Assembly: GCF_000226095.1 (NCBI RefSeq)
Contig: NC_016476.1
Span: forward strand, 1-64,000
Source: Thermothelomyces thermophilus ATCC 42464
Taxonomy: Eukaryota > Ascomycota > Sordariomycetes > Sordariales > Chaetomiaceae
Reading direction: 5' to 3'
Length of the DNA stretch: 64,000 nucleotides
The notes beneath the pieces were generated by a model. It searched no databases, was not told where the DNA came from, and saw only the letters and a program-made list of their open reading frames with translations. The stretch's first letter is position 1. Each line of letters begins with the position of its first letter. The position numbers and the translations under genes are program-made. Below are positions 42,567 to 53,019 of this stretch, one piece after another.

Positions 42567-43076
42567 ATGGCAAGTATTACGCTTCTGTTGACCCGAGCCA
42601 GGTCGCTAGGCCGATAATTGACTTACTAACCACTTCTCGCTCGCCGTGACCAGCCTCCCAACGCGAAGACTGTCGAGGATCCCGAACTTACGGTCCGCCT
42701 GAAGTACGGCATGCATACCATCTTTCTCATAGCTATGGCAGACTGGTCGTTTTCCCGTCTTACCGCCGAGCTACTCTCGATTCTCCGAGACCGCTACCCC
42801 AACGGCCTGAACACCTCGACCAACCCCGCCGAGTCGCAGGTAACGCCTGTACCAGCCAATGACAGCGATGTCAAAGTAGCATACGCACTTCCAAAGAACC
42901 CCAATGATCTGAATCAAGGATGGAGGACCATCAAGGCAACAGAGACCGACACAATCGGCAAGAAGGGGCTGACGGACATGTGCTCTGTTGCCTTCACCTT
43001 TCTGGAACCCGACGCAGACGAGGCTAGCGCCCAGTTTGTGGTGGAGGTTCCGATTATTGAGGAAGAGGAGGAATAA
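42567..43076 (+). CDS. Small acidic protein of unknown function, exon 1 being only the ATG
   Basis: The main exon, 42654-43076, is open from its acceptor (ACTAAC branch, CCGTGACCAG) and reads a conserved-looking start (PPNAKTVEDPELTVRLKYG), two amphipathic helices and a glutamate-rich end (EEEEE). Working back, the only start that keeps the frame is the ATG at 42567-42569 followed at once by GCAAGT, the standard donor of GC-AG introns, giving an 84-nt intron and 141 residues. A GT donor two bases later would put the main exon out of frame. The alternative is initiation at the internal ATG 42711, which would lose the first 19 codons. I do not recognise the family. Confidence 0.6.
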
Positions 43077-43597
43077 GACTTGTGAATACTCCAAGCGGCG
43101 TCTTGTCTGGTTTTCCATTGCGTCTCTCATGAGAGTAAGGCGCGTGGAGCATTCTGAGATTGGCGTTCACCATGATATAAGATACCCGGAGCCAGGTGTT
43201 ACCCGAGGGGACAGTCCGATACCCTAATGGGCCTCCAATCAGTGCTGGCTCCAAAAAGCTTGAAAGTTCTTGTAAATTTTGAATGGCTGAAGGCATCGGT
43301 AAAAGCAAACCTCCACCGCCAAGGCCAATGCTTTGGGACGCAATTTATGATGCCCAGACCAAAGGCGGACAGGAGCACAGAATCAGGCTTAGTAAGCATG
43401 AGAGTGAAGGTCATCTGTTCAACGTGAAGAAGCTACGTAATACGTTGTACACATTGCAACTGACCTGGCTGGAAGCCGATTCCAGGATTATAAAGGGGCT
43501 TGGTCGCGAGCGAGGTTCTTAGTTTGATGTCAATTGGCTCGCATACAGCCATTTATATGTTTAAGCTAGATCCTACGTGTGGCAACTTCGATAAAAA
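43077..43597. other. Intergenic region, no recognisable gene
   Basis: About 520 bp before the tRNA gene. Short open frames only; nothing supported. Confidence 0.5.
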
Positions 43598-43684
43598 GGT
43601 TGTGTAGTGTAGTGGTTATCACTCTGGATTTTGACAAAGGTGTCAAAATTTCCAGAAACCCCGGTTCGAACCCGGGCACGACCT
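43598..43684 (+). tRNA. tRNA-Gln (anticodon UUG) with a 15-nt intron
   Basis: The acceptor stem GGTTGTG (43598-43604) pairs with CACGACC (43677-43683). The D arm GTGTAGTGGTTATCAC, the anticodon stem CTGGA/TCCAG and the T arm CCCGGTTCGAACCCGGG are all present. Without the intron the anticodon loop reads TTTTGAT, with anticodon TTG, as in yeast tRNA-Gln. The intron occupies 43635-43649, one base 3' of the anticodon, the canonical place for nuclear tRNA introns. The internal A-box and B-box promoters are intact and a T6 terminator follows. The gene looks functional and codes for reading CAA codons. Confidence 0.95.
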
Positions 43685-44286
43685 CTTTTTTGCCACATTT
43701 GGGCAGCTCCACCACCGACCTCTGAGAGTCCGTGGCCACTTAACGACATCTGTGCTTGCCCAAGCGAATTCATGAATCACAAATGCGTCCCAAATTATGG
43801 AACATACCGTACAGCATGCGCTTCGGTCTTATAAGCGAGCGTTACCTTAGCTTTGCGTGGAACACTTGCTGTGGCCCCGTTTCGAGGTTGCCCATTCTAG
43901 GACGTGTAGGTTTGGTCAATTCGCGAACGTTGCAAATCCTCGATGGCTTCAACCATTCGTGTTCTAACTTCTGCATCTCCCTGTGAGGCATATTTGATTT
44001 GATATGAATAAACAGCCCAGCAATACCTCCATGTGCTTCTGAACTGGCAACCCACCAAAGCATCCACCAAATATTTTGTGTGACCCGCAGTGAGAGGGCA
44101 AAGAAGAGAGGAAGAAAAGAAAGAAACGATCAGTCCATAAATAGAGTAGCAAATTTATGCGTAGAGAAGCCTCGTAGCAGACGTAAGGAATGTTATACTG
44201 GCATATAGCCATGGGAGCGTTTCATTTTCTTCTCGGCCTTGCCGCGTATCACTCCGGTGAGATGCGTAATTCATACGCATGGTCAT
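43685..44286. other. Intergenic region after the tRNA gene
   Basis: About 600 bp from the tRNA to the protease stop codon, including the tRNA terminator. No further gene is seen. Confidence 0.5.
43686..43691 (+). terminator. RNA polymerase III terminator of the tRNA-Gln gene
   Basis: TTTTTT begins two bases after the discriminator base, the usual stop signal for RNA polymerase III. Confidence 0.85.
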
Positions 44287-45614
44287 TTAGGACGGCAAGG
44301 GCTTGGAGGCCCAACCCAGCTGCTGCTTGGCGCCGTCAAAGACGACAAAGGCAGCCTTGAGAGCAACGTCTCCAAATATGGAGAACCCGATCCCCGTATT
44401 CGCCTGGATCCCACCAAAACATATAATGCCGCTCGAGTCGGTTGCCGCGTATCTCACGTAATCGCCGGGCACGCTAATCGTGGTGTTGCTGTCGCCGATC
44501 CCGAAGGCGAAGTCTGGGACTGACCCGCTGCAGGGCAGGGTGTAGCCACCTTGAATGCTGTCGTACTTTGCGCCGCTGATTTGGCCGTAGTAGGCCGAGA
44601 CCACAGAACTGGGCAGAAGGAACAGGGACGTACCCGTATCCGCAATGCCTTGAATCGTGGTCCTCTTGAAGCTTCCGGAACCAACCGCGTATCCCGGCGA
44701 CGTCCACGCCCAGAACCCGTCGCTGCTGTCTACGGGCATGTATGTGATTTCGCCGGTGTAGGCACCGTGGTCAATGTAACCAAAGTTGAAGAACCCGGCT
44801 GCTCGCATCGCCTTGTCAGCCTCGGGTCTGAAGGAGGGATCTTTGTTGCTGGTGCGTGGTGGAGTCACTTACGAGCACTGGCTTTGAGGTCAGCTGTAAA
44901 GATAGGGGCGTCGAGGTCGGCCTTAGCATTATCGAAGAACGTCTTTTGTGGCACGGGCTGGACAGTATTGATGGAACTGAAGCCAAGGCCAAGGAGGCCG
45001 TCGTTATTGGGGTCCGAAGTGAACTCATCTGATACCCTCCTCGCAACCTCGACGGCCTGGGACGGAACTGTCAACCCACCGACGGTGACTGCATCGGTGT
45101 ACACATCGCCACTCGAGGAGCTGCCGTCTCCGTAGGAGATCTGCCATGAGTAGCCCTGCAGCTTCTGGGCCGTGGAACTCTCGTTCGGGTCGTATATGGT
45201 CTGCCCCTGCACATCGCTGGACCTGGTCTCTGAGCTAAACACCCAGAGGTCACTGGATCCCGTGTCGAAATCGAGGTTGAGAACTTGCGGAGGAGTGCCG
45301 ATGGAAACCGGTGTCAGGTACTCGACATCGTTTGTCTCGGGATTCGTCTCGGTGCTGCCGTTCGATCGCTTGCGTATCTCGGCTCGGAAGCGGGCCACTG
45401 CTTCTCTGAGATCATGCGGCAGAGGAACGCCGTACTTGTGGTAGATTCGGGCGAGCTGGACCGGCCCATTTCGGACGAAGTTTGGGTTGCGCACCTGCTT
45501 CAAGGACAGGGTGCCCGACCCAAATGTCGTCGGGGTACTGGAAGATCGGGGCAAGACACCGGCACAAACTTCGACTGCGCAGGTGGCAGCAACGAGAGCT
45601 GGGGTGAGATGCAT
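44287..45614 (-). CDS. Secreted pepsin-like aspartic protease
   Basis: Exons 44873-45614 and 44287-44801 flank a 71-nt intron (GTAAGT, GCTGAC branch, CGAG acceptor) and give 418 residues, typical of fungal endothiapepsin/penicillopepsin-like enzymes. The signal peptide covers about residues 1-18, and a propeptide runs to about residue 95. Catalytic aspartates are Asp117 in NLDFDTGSSDLWVF and Asp302 in GIADTGTSLFLLPS. The flap tyrosine lies in WQISYGDGSSSSG, and two cysteines flank the late loop (LPCSGS, IICFGG) for the usual disulfide. The acceptor was chosen so that the junction reads ADLKASAPAGFFNFG, the conserved strand order; an earlier AG would shift the frame. It probably degrades extracellular protein at acidic pH. 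Confidence 0.93.
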
Positions 45615-48600
45615 AATGTCAAATGACTTGATCCCTTTGTTAGGCAGCAATGGCTCGAGAACGTTGTTGAAGACTCCGAAAATCCAAAGGAACCAGACTG
45701 CAACTGAAAGACGAAAGGTGCCACACCCCCTCGTTGGTGTACGTAGCGGAGGACATTCAGTTTTCGAGCTCGACTCTGGCAGGCTGCATGCAGAAAGTCA
45801 AGATGATGGAATCCTTTTCTGAGTTGACACGGATGGGACAAGCAGGCCGATGGAAAGCACCGAGAATACGAATAATGCAACCGCTACTTGCCCGGAATCA
45901 AAGTGCGGCAACCACGAACGGCTCAAGGAAATAGCATTGCAAGCACAAAACCAGCAACTCGCTGCCGTCGGCCTGGAATACCGGACCTGCCGAACAAATA
46001 AGACATATATCGGACCTGCTGCGTTTGCAAGCAGCTACACATTCTTCAGATATCCCGAAGCAACAGTGCGTTTCGCGTCTTGACAAATGCAAGTCATACG
46101 AAGAACGCGCGGCGATTTAATATTTGGCGCCTACTGCAATTGCGTCAAAGCTGTACCACTGGACAAGTATGAAACGCAGGTGGAAGACTTAAACAACAGA
46201 AGGAGGCTATGCAGCGGTGGCTTCCAAGGCTCAACAAAGTGCCTTATAGACTACCGAAGAAAGAGGACAAAAGAGCGCGATATGTGGACAAAAGAAATGG
46301 CCAATGTGCTTAGCCAGCGTTGCACATTGCTCTGGATGCTTGTGGAGCATGCGAGAGATAAGTTTGCACGATTCTGATACCTAACTAGCTTACAGATGTC
46401 AAGGTTCGTCAACGCCGTCAGAGTCGGAGGCACGAGTAATCCTAGGAACCCGTCACTCTGGGCAACCCGGCGGCCCGGGCCGTTACTGCCTCGAGGGGCA
46501 CAATTTACTACATAATAAGTGTCTATCCATGAACTATAATACGATATATATAGGCATCGGCATGGAGTACATCACTATTGCATTTCCTCCCTGGCAAAAT
46601 CACCAGCTGCAACCCTGAACGAAGCATCTGCAGGTGCATCTACTGGGGTGAATCAAGTGCTAAGATGGGCAGCCGACCCAAGGGACTAGGGCAACATCAG
46701 AGCAGGAAGGTCGGGAGATGTTACACAGTAAAGAATGCCATGTAGGCGACACGGCCGAAATGATCTACTTCCGCATTGTCCTCCATTCTGCAGCCAACCG
46801 TTAAAGCACCATGATGCCAAAAAAAAGGCAGCAGACGCTACTCTGACCCGGTGTGGCTCGTTGCGCGACCGAGAACGCGCGTGTGAAGTTTTACATGCTA
46901 TGTATGTACCTTGGGGGCAACCTGTTGAGTGGTCACGCCGAGAGAGGTGCGCCTGCTTCCACCCGGCACCCTCTCTGAACGGGACCAAGGAGCGAGAGAA
47001 AGCTAGAAGTCGAGGAGTTTGAATCGTCTGCTTCCATACTCAACCAGAAGTTCTTACCATTGGACCGGTAACCGTAATGTGACGTCGAATGGACTAAATA
47101 AGTTGAGATGGTATTAGAAAAATTCCTCTGTAATTAATTTAGTTAGTGCGGACAGCAAGATGATGCCGCCTCGGAAATTGCAGAGAACGGCGTACTGAAT
47201 AGCTTCCCAGCGTCGGCTGAGCGGCACTTCCATAGCAGCAACAGCTTGGTCTCGCGATCTCCATAAATGCTCGAGCCGTGTTGGAAGCCGACGAAGATGA
47301 CTAGACACGCACGCGACGAAGGACGCACCACACAGGGGTGGTGTTAGCGCGGACGCCATGGCTCGGCCATGCAGCCACTACTGATAGCTCTCCCGGAGGG
47401 GTGGCTAGCGTGCGGGCTGTTGCAGGAACGGCAGGAGACAAGCCTTTTGCGGCTTGGCAGCACTTGTCTCGAGTTGGTAAGGCTGGAGTGGGCAAGTGGG
47501 GTGGAAGGAAGCTTTTCATGGTAGCGCGTTACCAGAGAGATGTCAGGCTTTTAAAACCAGGGGATTGCACACAAAGTATGAGAGCATTGCTGCGGCTCGT
47601 GAAGCGCGTGAAAGCTCACGATGACAGACCCTGTGAGTGCCTCCTTCAGCGGGTCTAATTGTCAGAGGGTTATCTTGTCGCCGCCGTCTTGGTCGTCTCG
47701 ATATCGTCCAACACGAGCCTGCCTCGCTCGCGGCGCCGCATGATTGGGCCCCGACCATACTTGGCCCCTTGCCGGGATTGGCAGGTGCTTGGTGTTTGGT
47801 GTTGGCTGTGGCCGGGATGTAGTGTATGAAGTTGTACGAGCACGCGACAGGCCACCGAACCTGCTAACGGTCACGCGAAGCTGCATTTTGCTAGCCATGA
47901 TCGGATGCTGGCTGGAGGAAGCTCTTCAACGGGCTATTGCCTGCGGACGGATCCTGAGGGAGTGGTTCCGCAAGCGGGCAGGTGTTGGTTGTGGTAGAAG
48001 ACGTGAGCCGACTGGCTCTGTTGCTGGGGCGATATCGCTCGAACTGATCCTTGTTTGGAGTAGTATAGTGCATACGTCCATACGTACTGCAAAATCAGTT
48101 TGGAGGCCTAGAAAGTCTGGAAGGCAACCCCCACACTTTTTGTGGTTGTTGCGGGACGGGCCCGAGACAATGTCGAGCGATCTCAGATCCTCGAGGCTCA
48201 ACTGCTGCAAAGCATGTTGCACGCCACCACGCTGCCTGCGTGTATCCAAAGGGTTGCGCTTCCAAAAATTGAACCGGCGGCCGATCCATGCAGCAATCCT
48301 CATGTCTGGCCGCCTACTCTGGGAGGAACCACCAGGTTGTTCCGTGCACAGACAGGCCAAACTCAAGGGCCCTGTGCCAAGCCGGCGCCTTACATAGTAG
48401 TGTGCGACGGGAGCGAAGTTGGGCCAGTGGGGTTTCGAGGAACGGTCAGCCATCCTGGCGACTAGTGAAGGACCGTTGAGTACCTGCCTATTTGATGTCT
48501 GATGCCAATAGATGAGAAGACGCGGTTGGCAATCCAGAATCCCTAGAGTTTCCGGGGAGGTGAGAACAGGTAAAAACAGGTCATTCCACCTCACCGGGTC

Positions 48601-50097
48601 GACAGCAGTTCTAGGTGCCGAGGCTCGGGCGAATTTGGCCTACCTATCTTATCAGTCGCTAATAATCACCGTTGCCGTTGCCGCTGTTGCACGATGGCAG
48701 CCTCGATCTCTGCGCAGACTATCGGTATTGGGTGCACGCCCTTCGAGTCTTTAACCCTTTCAAAGGAGTCATAAAAATGACAATATTCGATCGGTTACGG
48801 AAGCAGATCCGATTGCGGTGGGTCTGTGATCTTGGGAATTCCAAGTCGTGGACGAAGTAATTCGCACTCCTGTCCGTTGTTCGCCGTTTCAGCAAATGAC
48901 GGGGGCGGGCACAGCCAAGCGATCCCTCCGACTGCCTGCTATTCCCGGCATGGTGGCTTCTGCAGGCGGGAACTGGCAACCTGCCCTCTTGGATAAAGGG
49001 CCCCAAAGGGCCAGCCAATCATGCCTCGCGATTGGTCGACCCTCGATGTTTGCCCGCAGCATACCTCGGAGCACTTTGCTGATCGTCTTGCCTCTCGGGT
49101 CATCATTCACTTAACTCAGAAGACAATGCATATTATCGATCCGTAGGTGCTTTGGTTGATCGAAGTAAGGCCTCAGGAGGCCGTGTGTCATAATAGGGCA
49201 AAGACTGCAGCCGAACAATAGCATGGAGAAGCAGCAAAAGTTTGAGAGCCTGCGGATCGATCCATTTGGCCGAATGCACAGTCCAATATTCCAGTACGGA
49301 GTAATTCGTATGTACTCTACATACATACATACCTTCCTTACCTGCATACACTACGTTTGAGTACGTCCACGAAACTCGCCCATTCAAGGCTAAACCGACC
49401 CCACATTATCGATGGACAGGACTTTCCAGATCAGCTTCATTTGATATAGTATCATGAATGCAGTAGCGCGCGCCGAGACCGCATGCCCACATAGCTCCCG
49501 GAGGCCAGAGACGGTCCACTTTTTTCTCTTTATATAGAGAACAACACGCTTTCGACCTGCCTATTTTGGGCGTGTCCTCGTCGCTCCGGCGAATCATCGA
49601 ATGGCCGGCCGTTCTGAATGCCAATCGGCTAGTTTGCTCCACCCCAGCCGGGGCGTGTTGGCTGCGGCGCGCCAGGGAGCAACAACCCGCGGCAGAGCGT
49701 TTCCATCCCATCTGGCGTTCCTTCCTTATCACGCTCGGGGGGGAAAGATGGGGCAGCACATGGCAGCGCAAGGGCGCGCTTTCCCGGGTGGCGATGGAAA
49801 ACCGGATAAGCGCATGACAGAAACCACATTCTGCTTCCGGTTCGGCCTTCTACCGCACTTGGCAGCTGGTCTCGATTAAGCCAACCGCGGAGTCGACCGG
49901 CGCATTACTTTAAATACATCGTCCGCTGCACGCCAGCGCGCTCTACTCCTTCCCGTTCTTTCCTTTCCCGCTTCACATCCCAAGACTCTTCCGGTCTCGT
50001 CAATCGCGCCCTCGCCAAACCCAGGCAGGGAGTCCTGCCTCACTGGTGGTTTTGCACGCCCCGAGAGCGACATCCCCACGGATATTCACCGCCCACA
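45615..50097. other. 4.5-kb stretch without a recognisable gene
   Basis: This is the largest gap in the GC-rich part of the window. Open frames up to about 220 codons exist near 47.7-48.6 kb on both strands, but they overlap each other, lack family features and are not supported. Composition is host-like, not RIP-like. A TACGGAGTA motif is at 49295-49303. The last 200 bp hold the OPT promoter. Confidence 0.5.
49908..49917 (+). promoter_or_regulatory. TATA-like element of the OPT transporter gene
   Basis: CTTTAAATAC lies about 180 bp upstream of the start codon at 50098 and is followed by a CT-rich tract (about 49943-49995), the usual arrangement around transcription starts of strongly expressed fungal genes. 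Confidence 0.35.
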
Positions 50098-52552
50098 ATG
50101 ACGGAGAAGAAGTCCTTCGAGGCCACCGCGGCCACCGGCGCGGTGCGCCCGTTCGCCGAGAGCCAGCCGCCCGTCGAAGATGCCACCGAGCTCAAGACGC
50201 ACGACGTCTCGGTCGAGAAGGCCCCCACCGAGGTTGAGGAGGTCGATGAGGAGGACCTGTACCGCCCGCTGGCCATGGACCCCTCAATTCCGCACGAGGA
50301 GAACCCGCTCACCTTCCGGGCCGTCTTCACCGGCTGTGTCTTGGGCTTGCTTGTTTGCGCCTCCAACCTCTACCTCGGTGAGTCACTCGCCCCTCGCTTC
50401 CAATTCCCCCCAACCGGGGATCGATCGCCGAACTTGGCAGCCCACGAGCGCGACGGCAGCTTGGCCAGGAGCGAGCCTGTGCTGACTCTCCACCAGGTCT
50501 GAAGACGGGTTTCACATTTAGCGCCAACATGTTCGGCGCCATCTTCGGTTACGGTGTTCTGAAGCTGCTCGAAAAGACGGGCGGCAAGCTCCCCATCATC
50601 GGCGGCATGTTTGGTCCCCAGGAGAACTCGATCGTTCAGGCCGCCGCCACCGGAGCCGGCGGCACTGGCGGCATCTTCGTCGCTGCGATTCCCGCCATGT
50701 ACCAGCTTGGTGTCATGGACCCGGGTCATTCCCCCAAGGATGACATCGGCATCATTTTCACCATCACCCTCGTCACCTCCTTCATTGGCCTCTTTTACGT
50801 CACGCCGCTACGCCGCTTCTTCATTATCCAGGTCGCGCGGGAGCTGAAGCTCATGTTCCCGACCGCGACGGCCGTTGCCCTGACGATCCGATCCATGCAC
50901 GCCGGTGCCGCGGGCAGCATTGACGCTCTCAAGAAGCTCAAGTGCCTCGCTGTCTGCTTCTTTGGTGCCCTTATCCACCGCGTCTGTTCCTACTACGCGG
51001 TCGGCATCCTTTACGACTGGCACGTCTTCACCTGGATTCACATCTGGAGCGGCTACAAGAGCTGGGCCATGAATATCGAGTCCTGGGGCTGGTATATGGA
51101 GTGGACGCCCGCCTTCATCGGCTCCGGCATCCTGATCGGCCTCAACCCCGCCATCTCCATGTTCATCGGCTCTCTCACCGCCTGGGCCATCATCGGGCCC
51201 GCTCTGGTCCACTACGGCGAGTGCATCGGTATCGACCTGAGCGACGGCGATCCCAAGTGGAACGGCTACTACACTTTCGCCAGCCTTAGCAACCTCGGCA
51301 AGCAGACGCCCTCCCCGCGTTACTGGCTCCTCTGGCCCGGCGTCATGGTCATGGTGTGCTGCTCCATGGCCGAGCTGCTCGTTCAGTACAAGGCCATCTG
51401 GGCAGGCGCCAAGTCGATCTGGAACCAGACCTGTGCGGGCATCAACAGCACGCTGGTTGCGCGCGGCAAGTCGAGCGCTTTCTTCGAGAAGCACGGCTCC
51501 GTCCAGGCCAAGAATGAGGACATTGTTGAGGATCCCTTCCCGCCCAAGGAGCAGGTCAAGACGTGGATGTGGGCCCTGGGCCTGCTCGTCGCCCTCGTCA
51601 TCGGCATGATCATCTTCCACTTCCAGTGGGACACCCACCCGGGCCTGACCATCCTTGCCATCGTGCTCGCCTTCCTCTTCTCCTTCCTCGCCATCCAGAT
51701 TGGTGCTGTGACGGACAATACGCCGCTCACGGCCGCCTCCAAGGCGTCGCAGCTCATCTTTGGCGGCGCCACCTCCAACAGCGGCTACACGATCCAGCAC
51801 GCCCAAAAGATCAACCTCGTTGCTGGCGCTCTGGCCTCGGGCGGTGCCGACATGGCCACCTCGCTGGTCAGCGACTTCCGTACCGGCTTCCTGATCGGCA
51901 CCTCCCCCATCAAGCAGTGGATCGCCCAGGCCATTGGCGCCTTCTGCTCCGTCTGGCTCGGGCCGGGCCTCTTTGTGCTCTTCACGTCGGCCTACCCCTG
52001 CATCTGGTCCCCTAACCAGGAGGACCGCGCCAAGTGCCCCTTCCTCGTCCCCTCCGTGTCGGCCTGGGCCGCCGTCGCGCAGGCCGTCACCGACCCCAAC
52101 GTCGCCATCCCACTCAAGAGCGGCATCTTTGCCATCGTCATGGGCGTCGTCTCCATCATCCAGGTCGTGATCCGCCACTTCTACCTGGTCGGCGACCGCG
52201 CCAAGTACCGCGCCTGGCTGCCCAACTGGGGTGCCATCGCTCTGTCCTGGGTCGTCCCTGCCCCCGTGTTTGCCAACGCTGCACTGCTCGGTGCCATCAT
52301 TGCCGCCCTCTGGAGGAAGTACAGCATGAGGACCTGGGATATCTACGGCTATGCCGTGGCTGCTGGTAAATCCCCTTTTGGTTTCCCCAGGAACCCGAGC
52401 GTTTCCACGTGACTAACCCGGTTTTTTCTCTCTCTCCAGGTTTCATTGCCGGCGAGGGTCTTGGCGGTGTCGTCGGTGCCATCCTCACGCTTGCCAATGT
52501 TGATGGCAGCGTCAAGGGCACCAATGTGGCCTGCCCGATGAATTCGTGCTAG
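50098..52552 (+). CDS. OPT-family oligopeptide/metal-chelate transporter
   Basis: Exons 50098-50377, 50497-52365 and 52440-52552 (introns 119 and 74 nt, both GT..AG; CTGACT and ACTAAC branch sites) give 753 residues. The N-terminal 70 residues are acidic and cytosolic; then come about 14-16 membrane helices. The conserved start of the transporter domain, [20 protein letters not shown] followed by [20 protein letters not shown], and [20 protein letters not shown] are typical of the plant YSL-like and yeast YGL114W-like branch. These carriers move peptides or metal chelates with protons; the substrate here is unknown. The last exon closes the final helix ([15 protein letters not shown]) and ends in PMNSC. 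Introns were placed so that LYLGLKTG and AAGFIAGEG read through. Confidence 0.93.
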
Positions 52553-53019
52553 TCATGGGGCGGCGGTCTAGGCTGGTATTGCCACCAGGGAGCAAGCCAC
52601 GCCCCATCTGGGGAGAGTTTTTTGTGTTCTTTTTTTATTGGCCATTTTTAGGCACGTTCATGGAAGATACCGCGATACCAATGAGATAAGGCATGATGCC
52701 GAGTAATGATAACACGATGCTTTCTGCATATTTTGATATATAGCACTGCACGTTAAGTGAGAGGGGTATGCATAACATTGGCTTTTATGCAAGGAACGGT
52801 AGGCAGTGAGGAAAGATGGACGTAGTCACCCAGTTCGCCAGTCACTTTACAGCTCTAGAAATGTGGATGGATGACAAGTGCAAGCAGCAGAAAATACCGC
52901 TGGGAATACGATGGTTGTGTAATATCAGATGATGGATAACCAGCACAAAGAGGCTCAAAAAAAACACTACATTACTCCCGCGTTTCCTAGTAACCCGAGG
53001 GGGGAGGGGTCCTGTCCCT
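52553..53019. other. Intergenic region between converging genes
   Basis: About 470 bp between the OPT and sugar-transporter stop codons. Nothing recognisable. Confidence 0.5.

Noticed and set aside
47000-47070. tRNA-like sequence on the minus strand (CCAATGGTAAGA and GATTCAAAC resemble D and T arms)
   Set aside because: The acceptor stem does not pair, the anticodon arm cannot form a 5-bp stem with a 7-nt loop, and the T stem has a mismatch.
47744-48594. Overlapping open frames of about 220 codons on both strands
   Set aside because: They overlap each other, lack recognisable domains, signal peptides or splice context, and their residue make-up looks random.
50808-52178. A 456-codon open frame on the minus strand across the OPT gene
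   Set aside because: Its composition (Asp/Gly/Val/Glu-rich throughout) is that of an antisense frame over a membrane-protein gene with strong third-position GC bias.
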